From the NCBI GenBank assembly GCA_963725505.1, contig CAVRYN010000009.1, positions 62,001-126,000 of the forward strand: a stretch of 64,000 nt of DNA, in the 5' to 3' direction. The first letter of the stretch is position 1; the number at the start of each line of letters is the position of its first letter. Below are positions 36,364 to 45,271 of the stretch, in pieces. Origin of the DNA: Udaeobacter sp963725505 (GTDB taxonomy: Bacteria > Verrucomicrobiota > Verrucomicrobiia > Chthoniobacterales > UBA10450). A program made the translations under genes and the position numbers. The notes under the pieces are model-generated. The model worked only from the letters and a program-made list of their open reading frames with translations, was not told where the DNA came from and ran no database searches.

Positions 36364-37312
36364 GCTTGAAACCACAGCTTTTCATCCTTATCGCGGTAGC
36401 CAACGCGCTTTTTAGGGCCACCGATTACGCTGCATCAACGGATGCGTCCGCGGCAGATACGAGCCACTTGGATTTTAAGCAATGGGGTCTGCTCGCGACG
36501 CAGCCGGGATCGTGATGCGCTGCATGATTGCCGGCCGGCCGCCGGTTACCAACATGTATGAATCGATTATCTGGGTTTCATTCGCCGTCTCATTTTTCGG
36601 GATGATCTTTTTCGCGCGTTACCGGGCGCGTATGTATTTGCTGGCGGCGTTACCGGTCACGCTCATCGCATTGTTGCTTGTGCATCAAATGCCGATCGCC
36701 ATGCCGTCGAGCATCGATCCGCTGGTGCCGGTGTTGCGCGACAATTTCTGGCTCACTATTCATGTGCTCACCATCACGCTGAGCTACGCAGCGTTCGCGC
36801 TGGCGATGGGTTTTGGGCACATCTTGCTCTGGCGATACGCGCGCGATCCTGCCGCAGCGCGCGCGGACGCGCCTATGCATTTCTGGCTGTACCGCGTGTT
36901 ACAGCTCGGCGTACTGCTCCTTGCAGCGGGCACAATTCTCGGTGGCGTCTGGGCAAATTATTCCTGGGGCAGGTTCTGGGGCTGGGACCCCAAAGAAACC
37001 TGGGCGCTGATTGCGCTGCTCTGTTACATCCTGGCGTTGCACGGCCGGCTCGCGGGTTGGTGGACACGGTTCGGCCTGGCTGTGGCAAGCGTTGTTTGTT
37101 TTCTCGCTGTGCTAATGGCGTGGTACGGAGTGAACTTTGTGCTGGGCAAAGGCCTGCACAGTTACGGATTTGGCATCGGCGGCGAGACGTATGTTGCGAC
37201 GTTCATTGTCCTCGATCTTTTATTCGTTGCGTTTGCGATCTGGCGATATCGCAAGAGCAAATTGGCTGTTGCTCCAGTAGGCGAAATAGAAGGCGAGCGC
37301 GTCGCGGCGTAG
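36364..37312 (+). CDS. ccsA: Cytochrome c assembly protein CcsA/CcmC-like, N-terminal part disrupted
   Basis: From 36482 the frame reads a CcsA core: RPPVTNMYESIIWVSF, then membrane helices, and the heme-handling WGxxWxWDPKE block (WGRFWGWDPKETWALIALLCYILALH) with conserved His residues. Before it, from 36368, another frame encodes a probable leader (LFILIAVANALFRATDYAAS) ending LDFKQWGLLATQ. I infer the usual long N-terminal region between is missing, leaving leader and core out of frame. Partner resB is at 5.5 kb. Confidence 0.65.
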
Positions 37313-37332
37313 CTAGCATCGACGACGCTAGC

Positions 37333-37360
37333 CTGCCGCGATCATCGGTCGCGGCTACAG
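37333..37360. repeat. REP palindrome forming the stop codon of the PTS IIA gene
   Basis: CTGCCGCGATCATCGGTCGCGGCTACAG. CTA at 37355-37357 is the minus-strand stop. Confidence 0.7.
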
Positions 37361-37813
37361 CCCTTCCACTATCAGTGCGTCGAGGAATTGGCGTGGGGTC
37401 TCGGCTTCGAGCAGCGACGCTCGGGTGGCGTCGTCCTTTACCAGCCGCACGAGCGTGCCAACGCAAATCAAATAATCGTTCACCAAGCGTTCCGGCACAC
37501 CGATCACAAAAATTAGTCGCGCACGCTTTTGATCTGGGCCCGCTGGAATCCCGGCGCGGCTGCGCCCAATTCCAACCACTATTTCATCAACCAAATCCGT
37601 GCGCGCATGGGGGAACGCGACGCCGTTTTCGACTACGCTGGGGTGTTCCTGTTCACGCGCGAGCACTTGCTCGAAAAATCCTTCTGCATCGTCGATCTTT
37701 CGATTTTGCGCGAGTAACTGAATAATCTCGCGCAGCGCATTCGGCAGTTTCCGTGAGCGCAGCCGCAGAATCACCTGTCTTTCGTCGAGAAGGTCGGAGA
37801 GCGCGATGGCCAT
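37355..37813 (-). CDS. PTS IIA domain protein (PtsN/fructose type)
   Basis: 152 residues; phosphohistidine site in NGVAFPHARTDLV, then VVGIGRSRAGIP and IFVIGVPERLVNDYLICVGTLVRLV. This is the EIIA-Ntr/fructose fold. No other PTS component near, so a regulatory role (Ntr-type) is more likely than transport; inference. Stop comes from a REP. Confidence 0.85.
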   Translation of the reverse strand: MAIALSDLLDERQVILRLRSRKLPNALREIIQLLAQNRKIDDAEGFFEQVLAREQEHPSVVENGVAFPHARTDLVDEIVVGIGRSRAGIPAGPDQKRARLIFVIGVPERLVNDYLICVGTLVRLVKDDATRASLLEAETPRQFLDALIVEGL

Positions 37814-37865
37814 TGGGCGGGGAGAGATTTATTGGATTATCCGGCAAAGCCAGTTATCCAGTAGA

Positions 37866-37891
37866 TTGTAGGGCAGGCGCATCGCCTGCAG
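37866..37891. repeat. REP palindrome
   Basis: TTGTAGGGCAGGCGCATCGCCTGCAG. Confidence 0.65.
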
Positions 37892-37905
37892 CACTATAAA
37901 AAATC

Positions 37906-38625
37906 GTGGCAGTCCAAGATACAGCAGTAGCGACAAAAGAGGAAAGGACCGTGTCCTTCCAGCGCAGCCTTTATGACCCTGGCTATGTCAACGCGATGTC
38001 GCATTTTTATCGCGGCGAAATGGGGCGGATCATGGTGTGGCGGCAGCGGCTGGACGTGACGACCAACTGGGCAATTACCAGCACCACGGCCATTATCACC
38101 ATCGCATTTTCCACGCGGGAAGTGCCGCACATCATTTTCTTTTTCAATCTGGCCATTGTGTGGGTGCTGCTCTGGATCGAAGCGCGCCGTTATCGTTTTT
38201 ACGATGCCTTCCGCGCGCGCGTGCGAATGCTCGAAGCGCATTTTCTTGTCCCGATGGTGATGGAAAATCGTGAGATGCTTCAGGGCGAATGGAAAAAGCT
38301 CGTCTGCGAAGATTTGATTTTGCCCTGCTTCAAGATCAGCAAGCTGGAAGCAGTGGGACGCCGCTTGAAACGCAATTACGTTTTCATTTTTATTTTGATC
38401 CTGGTTGCGTGGCTAACGAAAATATTTTTGCACGCCAGCGCGCCGATTAACGATATCGTCTCGTTTTACCATGCCCTGCGGATCGGGCACATCCCGTCGT
38501 GGCTGGTGGCGCTGGTCTTTGCCGGCACTTTTGTCAGCGTCATTTCAATTACAATTTACGTCAGCAAACGATCCTCCGGCGAAATCTCCGAGTTCGGCAC
38601 GCACCGCTCGCTGTGGCGGATTTGA
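37906..38625 (+). CDS. DUF2270 membrane protein
   Basis: 239 residues, GTG start. NAMSHFYRGEMGRIMVWRQRLDVTTNWAITST is the DUF2270 signature; about four membrane helices follow. No function known. Precedes mazG by 19 nt. Confidence 0.85.
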   Translation: MAVQDTAVATKEERTVSFQRSLYDPGYVNAMSHFYRGEMGRIMVWRQRLDVTTNWAITSTTAIITIAFSTREVPHIIFFFNLAIVWVLLWIEARRYRFYDAFRARVRMLEAHFLVPMVMENREMLQGEWKKLVCEDLILPCFKISKLEAVGRRLKRNYVFIFILILVAWLTKIFLHASAPINDIVSFYHALRIGHIPSWLVALVFAGTFVSVISITIYVSKRSSGEISEFGTHRSLWRI

Positions 38626-38644
38626 AAGCGTGATCGAGTGATCC

Positions 38645-39502
38645 GTGAACAGTAAAGATTCCGAGCGCGCGTCTGATCACCGATCACAGATCACCGATCA
38701 CTTCGCGCAGCTTTGCGAAATCGTCGCGAAATTGCGCGCGCCCGGCGGTTGCCCATGGGACCGGGAGCAAACGCATGAATCGCTGCTGCCTGCCTTGATC
38801 GAAGAGGCTTACGAAGTGGCGGAGGCCGCGCGCGCGAAAGATGATGCGCATTTTCGGGAGGAGCTGGGCGATCTCCTGCTGCTGGTAGTTATGCATGCCG
38901 AGATTGCACGCGAAGCAGGTCGCTTCAACATCGAGCAGGTCCTTCGCGAAGTTTCGGAGAAACTGGTGCGGCGGCATCCGCATGTTTTTGGGGCAAGCGA
39001 CGCGCGGGATGCTGACGCAGTGCTCAAACAATGGGAAGCAATCAAGCGCGAAGAGAAAAAAGCCGACTCACATTATCTGGCCAGTTTGCCCAGGGCGCTG
39101 CCGGCGCTGATGCGCGCGCAAAAAGCGCAATCGAAGGCGGCGCGGGTAAATTTTGATTGGACCGAAGTGCGCGACGTGATCGCGAAAGTGGAAGAAGAAC
39201 TTCGCGAAATGAAAGAGGCGATTGCGAAGTGGCATCGGCATCCTGCCGATGATTCGCGGGCTGGAAGCCCGGGCCACGAGATACAAGATGAGATCGGCGA
39301 CGTTCTGTTCGCCGTCGTTAACCTGGCGCGGAAATGCAAGATCGATGCGGAAAGCGCGTTGCAGAAAGCCACGAACAAATTTGTGGCGCGATTCAATCGA
39401 CTGGAGGACGAGCTGCGAAGGCAGGACAAACGCCTCGGCGATGTCGATCTTGCTGAGATGGACGCGATTTGGGAGCGCATCAAGAATGACGAAGCCGCGT
39501 AA
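38645..39502 (+). CDS. mazG: Nucleoside triphosphate pyrophosphohydrolase MazG
   Basis: Hydrolyses NTPs to NMP and PPi, cleaning the nucleotide pool. 285 residues with two MazG modules: GCPWDREQTHESLLPALIEEAYEVAEA...EELGDLLLLVVMHAEIA and IQDEIGDVLFAVVNLARK, with the EExxE...ExxD metal sites. An 18-residue insert KWHRHPADDSRAGSPGHE between modules is encoded by an inserted hairpin repeat (39231-39275), not by the family. Confidence 0.93.
   Translation: MNSKDSERASDHRSQITDHFAQLCEIVAKLRAPGGCPWDREQTHESLLPALIEEAYEVAEAARAKDDAHFREELGDLLLLVVMHAEIAREAGRFNIEQVLREVSEKLVRRHPHVFGASDARDADAVLKQWEAIKREEKKADSHYLASLPRALPALMRAQKAQSKAARVNFDWTEVRDVIAKVEEELREMKEAIAKWHRHPADDSRAGSPGHEIQDEIGDVLFAVVNLARKCKIDAESALQKATNKFVARFNRLEDELRRQDKRLGDVDLAEMDAIWERIKNDEAA
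39231..39275. repeat. Hairpin repeat inserted in frame in mazG
   Basis: Two hairpins, GGCATCGGCATCCTGCCGATG and CGGGCTGGAAGCCCGGGCC, embedded without breaking the frame. Confidence 0.65.
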
Positions 39503-39591
39503 AAGATGAACCTCGCTTTGCCCCTTAACGTTGCTTTATACGCGGCGAAGCCCGAATGACGAATGCCGAATCAATGACGAAGCCCGAATGA

Positions 39592-39643
39592 TTGTAGGGC
39601 GTTTCTGCGAAACGCCATGGCGTCTGACACAGACGCCCTACAA
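39592..39643. repeat. REP pair
   Basis: TTGTAGGGCGTTTCTGCGAAACGCC and GGCGTCTGACACAGACGCCCTACAA, inverted, 3-nt spacer. Nearly the same pair lies at 61452-61507. Confidence 0.8.
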
Positions 39644-39714
39644 TTTGGTCATGGGGCTGCCTTCGTCATTGGTCATTTGTCATTCGTCGTTTACCAGCGA
39701 TATTTCGCGTCCCG

Positions 39715-40176
39715 ATGAATCTTCTGATCAACCTGTTGCTGGGATTTTTCGTTTTCGTGTCGGTGCTCATGGTGCTGGTTATCCTGATGCAACGGCCAAA
39801 GAGCGAGGGTCTGGGGGCGGCATTTGGCGGCGGGGTCACGGAAAATATCTTTGGCGCGCAAACGACCAACGTCCTGGTGAAGTTCACCACATGGCTGGTC
39901 GGCATTTTTTTCGTGCTGACATTTGCCTTGTCGATCCTTAATGCGCACAAAAGCACCGCCGACAGCGCTTTCCGGCGAGAGTTGATGAAAAAGCAGGCCG
40001 TGCCGCCAACTTCGCCTGCGCCTGCAGCGGCGAAATCTTCGCCGGTTTCGTCACCAGCGACTACGCCTACTCAGACTTCGCCGGGTGTCTCCCCGGCGCC
40101 AGATTCTGGCGCGGGTGTTTTACCCGCCGGGAGCGCGCCACCAGCCGTTTCGCCAGCAGCCTCCGCGAAACCATAA
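39715..40176 (+). CDS. secG: Preprotein translocase subunit SecG
   Basis: Part of SecYEG. 153 residues: two membrane helices (LLGFFVFVSVLMVLVILMQR and WLVGIFFVLTFALSIL) with the conserved RPKSEGLGAAFGGG loop between, then a long Pro/Ala/Ser tail of low complexity (APAAAKSSPVSSPATTPT), longer than in most SecG. Confidence 0.92.
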   Translation: MNLLINLLLGFFVFVSVLMVLVILMQRPKSEGLGAAFGGGVTENIFGAQTTNVLVKFTTWLVGIFFVLTFALSILNAHKSTADSAFRRELMKKQAVPPTSPAPAAAKSSPVSSPATTPTQTSPGVSPAPDSGAGVLPAGSAPPAVSPAASAKP

Positions 40177-40311
40177 GGCTCGCATCGGGCCTGTTGATGC
40201 TGCAACCGGGCTGCAAAAATTGGCATGATCGCCGGCCGCATTCGCAAGATGTGAATTTTTCTGGCGAATTAATTGTTGGCGATTCGCTCAAGAAACGTTT
40301 GAATCGACGAC

Positions 40312-40788
40312 ATGCGCCGGCGCCATCACGTCTCGTCGCGCGAGATTGAACGGAAATTTTTGATCAAGCGATTGCCTTTGGAAATCTTGCGCTCACGGCA
40401 TTTCCGAATCGCGCAGGGCTATCTGGCGAACGAACCGGGCGGGCGGCACGTCCGGTTGCGGAAAAAAAGAAAAACGGCTTTCCTTACGTTCAAGGTCGGA
40501 CGGGCGTCGGCCAGAGAAGAACGCGAAATCCGGCTGAGCCCGAAGCAATTTGCCACGCTTTGGCCGGCTACGGCGGGGCGGCGACTGCGCAAAACCCGCT
40601 ACGAAATTCCGTGGAAAAATCTTAAGATTGAGATCGACATTTATCACGGCAGCAATCATGGTTTGATGGTGGCGGAAGTGGAATTTCCAAGCCACGCGAG
40701 TTGCCAACAATTCAAACCGCCGCCCTGGTTTGGGCGTGAAATCACCGGCGAAAAACGTTACAGCAATGTGAGACTGGCCCGCGAATGA
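40312..40788 (+). CDS. CYTH domain protein (triphosphate tunnel metalloenzyme)
   Basis: 158 residues. Starts SSREIERKFLIKRLPL, the ExExK signature; repeated K/R and E residues follow (RHVRLRKKRKTAFLTFKVGR, EEREIRLS, RKTRYEIPWKNLKIEIDIYHG), forming the tunnel that binds triphosphates. Close to a CHAD gene and, across the strand, ppk and phoU; CYTH enzymes can be inorganic triphosphatases. Role inferred. Confidence 0.9.
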   Translation: MRRRHHVSSREIERKFLIKRLPLEILRSRHFRIAQGYLANEPGGRHVRLRKKRKTAFLTFKVGRASAREEREIRLSPKQFATLWPATAGRRLRKTRYEIPWKNLKIEIDIYHGSNHGLMVAEVEFPSHASCQQFKPPPWFGREITGEKRYSNVRLARE

Positions 40789-40795
40789 ATCAGCC

Positions 40796-41722
40796 ATGAG
40801 CTATCAATTGAAGCATCGCGAAACTCTGGGCGAGAACCTCCGTCGGATTTGCCGACAACAGATCGAAGAAGCGATCGCCATTGCCAAAGGCGAGAAAAAG
40901 CCCAACGACACGCCGGTGCACGAAACCCGAAAACATTTGAAAAAAACGCGTGCGGCTCTGCGGCTGGTGCGCAAAGAAATCGGACGCGGCTTGTTTAAGC
41001 AGCAAGACCGTTGCCTGCGCGATGTCGGGCGGCTGACTTCGGAAATCCGTGATGCGGAAGTGCGTTTGCAGACTGTGCGGCAACTTCAAGAAGTCACCCA
41101 ACGCCATGGCCGGAGCACCTACGGAAAACTCGAAGCAATGCTTACCATGGAACTGGAAAATTTCATGGCTGCGTTTGCGGAGTGGCAAACACAGGCAGTC
41201 CCTCTGTTGGAGCAGGCGGGTTCAGCCATCGATCACTGGACCCTCGACCAATTTAGCTGTAAGCAGCTCCGCGGCGCTGCGCAGGCAAGCTATAAGCAGG
41301 CCCGGAAAGCGCTCGCCAAAGCAACAGCAAATCCGACCACCGAAAATTTTCACGCGTTCAGGACCAAAGCGAAAACACTTTGGTATCAATTACGCATCCT
41401 CCGCCCGATCAACCCGGTTGTTTTAAAGACCCTGAGCGACGACCTGAGTTCGTTAGGCGATCTGCTCGGTCGTGCGCACGACTTGAGTTTTCTCGGCGAG
41501 AGATTGCGGAGCGAACATGGAAAATCGGAATGGCAACGCGAAGGTCACAGGCTCCTCGCCGTGATTGAAGTCAGCCAGAGCGATCTGCAACGGGGCGCGG
41601 CGGAGCTGGCGGAACACTTCTTCGCCGAGCGCCCGCGCGATTTCGGCTCTTGCGTCATGAACTGGCTCCAAGACTGGGAAGGCAAATCATCGCACTCGCT
41701 GGCGAAAGCGCTCGTCACTTAG
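40796..41722 (+). CDS. CHAD domain protein
   Basis: 308 residues, all helical. Conserved His/Lys/Arg rows: PVHETRKHLKKTRAALRLVR, RDVGRLTSEIRDAEVRLQTV, HAFRTKAKTLWYQLRILRPI. CHAD domains bind polyphosphate through such basic helices. Seven nt after the CYTH gene, so one unit; its 3' end overlaps sixA by 8 nt, tail to tail. Confidence 0.9.
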   Translation: MSYQLKHRETLGENLRRICRQQIEEAIAIAKGEKKPNDTPVHETRKHLKKTRAALRLVRKEIGRGLFKQQDRCLRDVGRLTSEIRDAEVRLQTVRQLQEVTQRHGRSTYGKLEAMLTMELENFMAAFAEWQTQAVPLLEQAGSAIDHWTLDQFSCKQLRGAAQASYKQARKALAKATANPTTENFHAFRTKAKTLWYQLRILRPINPVVLKTLSDDLSSLGDLLGRAHDLSFLGERLRSEHGKSEWQREGHRLLAVIEVSQSDLQRGAAELAEHFFAERPRDFGSCVMNWLQDWEGKSSHSLAKALVT

Positions 41723-42182
41723 ACTTTCGAGAAAATTTTGGCGGGAAAAGCCAGAGAAGTTTTCCTTCTTCGGACTCTGGATCGGCATCGACCAGCGCGA
41801 CGCCCGCTTTGGAGAGTCTGAGCGAACTGCCGGTCAATCCCGAAATGACAGTCGTAAAGTCCGGTTCGTGGCCGACCAGCATTAAAATTTTTGCGCGATG
41901 CCGCTTCAGCACCGTCCGCAGTTCGCTCATTCCAAATCCGGGCGCGAGCAATTCATCCTTTCGAAGTTTCGCCTTGAGATAATCCGCCGCGATCTCAGCT
42001 GTTTGCGATGCACGCGGCAGTGGACTGGTAACGATCAGGGTCGGTCGCACTTTCAGACGCGCGAGAAATTTCGCGACTTCGCGCATTTCTTTTTTGCCGC
42101 GTTTGGTCAGCGGGCGTTCGTCGTCGGGTTTGTTCCAGTTCGGCCAATCGGCCTCGCCGTGCCTAAGAAAATAGAGTTCCAT
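41715..42182 (-). CDS. sixA: Phosphohistidine phosphatase SixA
   Basis: 155-residue histidine phosphatase: FLRHGEADWP (the RHG motif), RPLTKRGKKEM, TSPLPRASQTAEIAADY, VGHEPDFTTVISGL (second His). SixA removes phosphate from His in phosphorelay proteins. Last gene of the minus-strand pst-ppk run. Confidence 0.9.
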   Translation of the reverse strand: MELYFLRHGEADWPNWNKPDDERPLTKRGKKEMREVAKFLARLKVRPTLIVTSPLPRASQTAEIAADYLKAKLRKDELLAPGFGMSELRTVLKRHRAKILMLVGHEPDFTTVISGLTGSSLRLSKAGVALVDADPESEEGKLLWLFPPKFSRKSK

Positions 42183-42212
42183 ATCGATCTTTCCTTTTGT
42201 TTTTAGTCGTGC

Positions 42213-42905
42213 TCACAGAATCTGCCATTTTGGCCGTTGCGTATGCGGGTCGATTTGCCAGAGCCGTGTTCCGCCTAAAAATGCATTGCGATTATGTCCG
42301 CGTTCGATTCCTTGCGGCAGTTCATCGAATTTTTTGGCGTTGCCGCCGCCGAGGACCACGTAATCGGCAATGAGTGCTTTTTTCAATTGGACCAGCGCGT
42401 GCTCGACGTCGCGCCGCCAAGTCTTTTCGCCAAGCCGCGCCAAACCCGGTTTCCCGAGATAATCTTCGATGATGCTGCCGTTGCGATACGGCAGATCGCC
42501 CAATTCCAGCGGGAGCACGCAATTGCTCCACACCAGGGCTGAGCCCAGACCTGTCCCAAGTCCGAGAAAAAGCATTCGGCCGCCACGATAACTGCCGAGC
42601 GCCTGCATGGACGCGTCGTTGATGATGCGGACTGGTTTGCCGAATGCTTTTTCGAAGTCGAATCGAACCCAGCCTTTTCCGAGATGTTTCGGCTCGCTTA
42701 CGATTCGCCCGTCGCGCACGGGCGCTGGGAAACCCATCGAGATCGCGTCGAATTTCCAATCACTGACTAGCTGTTCGATCTGCGCCACCATCGCGCGCGG
42801 CGTAAATTGCGGCCCGGATTTGAATTTTCGTTTTCCCCCACGCGAAATCATCAGCTTCACATTCGAGCCGCCGATGTCGATGACCAGGATTTTTCTGTCC
42901 ATCAC
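42213..42905 (-). CDS. ppgK: ROK-family polyphosphate glucokinase
   Basis: 230 residues: LVIDIGGSNVKLMISRGGK (phosphate loop), AISMGFPAPVRDGRI, RIINDASMQALGSYRGGRMLFLGLGTGLGSALV (catalytic Asp and adenosine motif), LELGDLPY. The family phosphorylates glucose with polyphosphate or ATP. Start overlaps the ppk stop by 4 nt, so made together with the polymer-forming kinase. Gene symbol by homology to the short ppgK type. Confidence 0.8.
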   Translation of the reverse strand: MMDRKILVIDIGGSNVKLMISRGGKRKFKSGPQFTPRAMVAQIEQLVSDWKFDAISMGFPAPVRDGRIVSEPKHLGKGWVRFDFEKAFGKPVRIINDASMQALGSYRGGRMLFLGLGTGLGSALVWSNCVLPLELGDLPYRNGSIIEDYLGKPGLARLGEKTWRRDVEHALVQLKKALIADYVVLGGGNAKKFDELPQGIERGHNRNAFLGGTRLWQIDPHTQRPKWQIL

Positions 42906-45226
42906 GACTGTTTCGTCGTTTCAGCAGAGGGCGGCTTGTCCGCCGTAGCCTTGGCGAAGGCGGATGACGCCGGCTGCGGATCAGTCCCAGGCTCCGCTGG
43001 AGCCGCAGGTTTGTCGCTGGCGACCATGATCGGAATTAATTTGTCGGCGCGCAATTTCTTCTTTGAGCCAGTCATTTTTTTTGTGCGTTCCCGGGAAACT
43101 TCACGGAAATGCCATTGCGCCTGGGCGCGGGGCTCCGAACCTTCGGGTTTCAAGCGCCGGTAAGTTCCGTTCGGCTGAAGCTCGCGCGCTTTCACGCGGT
43201 CATGCAAAAAACTTGGAAGCACCTCGTTAATGATCTGGTCGCGCAACGTTGGATTTTCGACCGGGAACGCCAGTTCGATCCGCCGGTAGAAATTTCGCGG
43301 CATCCAATCTGCGCTCGAGAAGAAGACCTTGGGTTGGCCGGCATTCTCGAAGTGAAAAATCCGGCTGTGCTCGAGAAACCGACCAACGATACTGATGACA
43401 CGAATGTTCTCGCTGAGATCGGGAATTTTAGGGCGCAAACAACAGATACCGCGGACGATGAGATCGATGGTCACGCCTGCGCAGGAAGCTTCGTAAAGTT
43501 TCTCGATAATCTCTTGATCGACGAGCGCATTTAGCTTCGCAACGATACGCGCCGGTTTGCCTGCTTGCGCGTTATCGCGCTCGCGCTCGATCAACTTAAT
43601 CAATCGGCTATGCATATCGAATGGCGAGACCATCATTTTTTTCAGACCCGGATAACCAGCCAGGCCAGTGAGCGTGTTGAAAACAGTCGCCACCTCTTCG
43701 CTCAATTGCGGCTCGCTCGTGAGCAAACTGAAATCGGTGTAAATGCGCGCGGTTTTGGGATGATAATTGCCTGTGCCGAGTTGGACATAGCGTCGGAGCT
43801 GATCGGCATCGCGCCTCACGATGAGCAGCGCCTTGCTGTGTGTCTTGAGACCGACTACGCCATAAATCACGTGCGCTCCGGCCTCTTCCAGGCGCCGGGC
43901 CCATTGGATGTTCGTCGCTTCATCAAATCTCGCCCGAAGTTCGACGATGGCGGTGACCTGTTTTCCTGCTTTGGCCGCGTCGATGAGGGCTTCGACAATA
44001 GCTGAATCGCCGCTGGTGCGATACAATGTGATTTTAATTGCCAGAACTTGCGGGTCGTTTGCCGCCTCTTCAATCCACTCCACTATTTGATCGAAGCTGT
44101 CGTACGGCTGGTGCAGCAGCACATCCTGGCGCCGCAACACTTCGAAAAAATCCGCATGGGGCGGCAGGGCAGGATCGCGCGCGGGCTGAAACGGGCGGTC
44201 TTTTAATTTCGCAAATGCATCATTCGCAACCAGTGGCGCCAGGTGCGTCATGGAGAGCGGTCCGTTGAGTTTGTACGCATCGGCCTCGGATAAATTGAAA
44301 AACCGCAGGAGCAATTCGAGAAAATCTTTCGGACAATCGGCTTCCACTTCCAGGCGGACGGCATTGCCCCGGCTGGAGCGCCGCAGCTCCTGCTCGATGG
44401 TGCGCAAAAGGTTCTCCGCTTCTTCGTCATCGATGTATAGATCGCTGTTGCGGGTGACGCGAAAAGCGTGCACCCCATCGAGGATCAAACCGGGAAACAA
44501 TTCGCCGATGTGCTGTTTGATGAGTGAAGCGAGGTAAATGTACTTCCACGGTTCGTCCGCGCCTTTGCCGCGCGGTAAAGCGATCAGTCGCGAAACCGCG
44601 CGGGGCACCTGGACAATGGCATGCAGGGGCTCCCCGCGCCGCTGCGTTTTCGCCCGCACCAGCAAGTTATGACTCCGATTCAAAAGATGCGGAAACGGAT
44701 GGCTGGCATCCACGGCCAACGGAGTGAGCATCGGAAACACTTCCTGCTGAAAATAGCGATGCGCCCACGCGGCGCGTTTCGGCGGCAATTCGGCGATTTC
44801 GCGCACGTAAATCCCATTCTTCCCCAGCTCCGGCACCAATTCATTATTCCAGAGCGCATATTGCGCCGCCACGAGTTGGCGGACTGTTTTCTGGATCCGA
44901 TCGAACGTCTCCGTTGGGCTTAAACCGTCCGGACCGACGTCGCTGGTCTCGCTCTCGATCTGTTGTTTGATTCCGGCAACGCGAATCTCGAAAAATTCGT
45001 CCAAATTCGAGCTGACAATGGTTAGAAACTTGACTCGCTCGATAAGCGGTTGCGCCGGGTCCTGCGCTTCTTCGAGCACGCGGCGGTCGAACTCGAGCCA
45101 GCTCAGCTCGCGATTAATGAAATTTTTCGGGTCGCCAAAACGCTCATGCGCGGTTTGCACCACTTGCGGAGCAACGATCGGGATGGTTTCCTCTTCGGTT
45201 CGTGCAGTTGCCTGAGCTTCCGGCAT
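42902..45226 (-). CDS. ppk: Polyphosphate kinase 1
   Basis: 774 residues; makes inorganic polyphosphate from ATP. Domains: N (FINRELSWLEFDRRVLEEA), H, C1 and C2. The autophosphorylated His463 is in VGLKTHSKALLIVRR and the second catalytic His620 in LEHSRIFHF; NLDEFFEIRVAG and SSADWMPRNFYRRIELAFPV also fit. The C-terminus ends in a repeat-derived SSAFAKATADKPPSAE (42931-42966). Frame intact over 2.3 kb. Behind phoU by 45 nt. Confidence 0.96.
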   Translation of the reverse strand: MPEAQATARTEEETIPIVAPQVVQTAHERFGDPKNFINRELSWLEFDRRVLEEAQDPAQPLIERVKFLTIVSSNLDEFFEIRVAGIKQQIESETSDVGPDGLSPTETFDRIQKTVRQLVAAQYALWNNELVPELGKNGIYVREIAELPPKRAAWAHRYFQQEVFPMLTPLAVDASHPFPHLLNRSHNLLVRAKTQRRGEPLHAIVQVPRAVSRLIALPRGKGADEPWKYIYLASLIKQHIGELFPGLILDGVHAFRVTRNSDLYIDDEEAENLLRTIEQELRRSSRGNAVRLEVEADCPKDFLELLLRFFNLSEADAYKLNGPLSMTHLAPLVANDAFAKLKDRPFQPARDPALPPHADFFEVLRRQDVLLHQPYDSFDQIVEWIEEAANDPQVLAIKITLYRTSGDSAIVEALIDAAKAGKQVTAIVELRARFDEATNIQWARRLEEAGAHVIYGVVGLKTHSKALLIVRRDADQLRRYVQLGTGNYHPKTARIYTDFSLLTSEPQLSEEVATVFNTLTGLAGYPGLKKMMVSPFDMHSRLIKLIERERDNAQAGKPARIVAKLNALVDQEIIEKLYEASCAGVTIDLIVRGICCLRPKIPDLSENIRVISIVGRFLEHSRIFHFENAGQPKVFFSSADWMPRNFYRRIELAFPVENPTLRDQIINEVLPSFLHDRVKARELQPNGTYRRLKPEGSEPRAQAQWHFREVSRERTKKMTGSKKKLRADKLIPIMVASDKPAAPAEPGTDPQPASSAFAKATADKPPSAETTKQS
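42931..42966. repeat. Third repeat type inside ppk 3' end
   Basis: GGCTTGTCCGCC / GGCGAAGGCGGATG inverted tract encoding FAKATADKP in ppk. A related tract is inserted in resB at 6934-6966. Confidence 0.55.
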
Positions 45227-45271
45227 CAGTCAACATCGACAATTAACCGCGCATATGCAACGCGTGCCACG

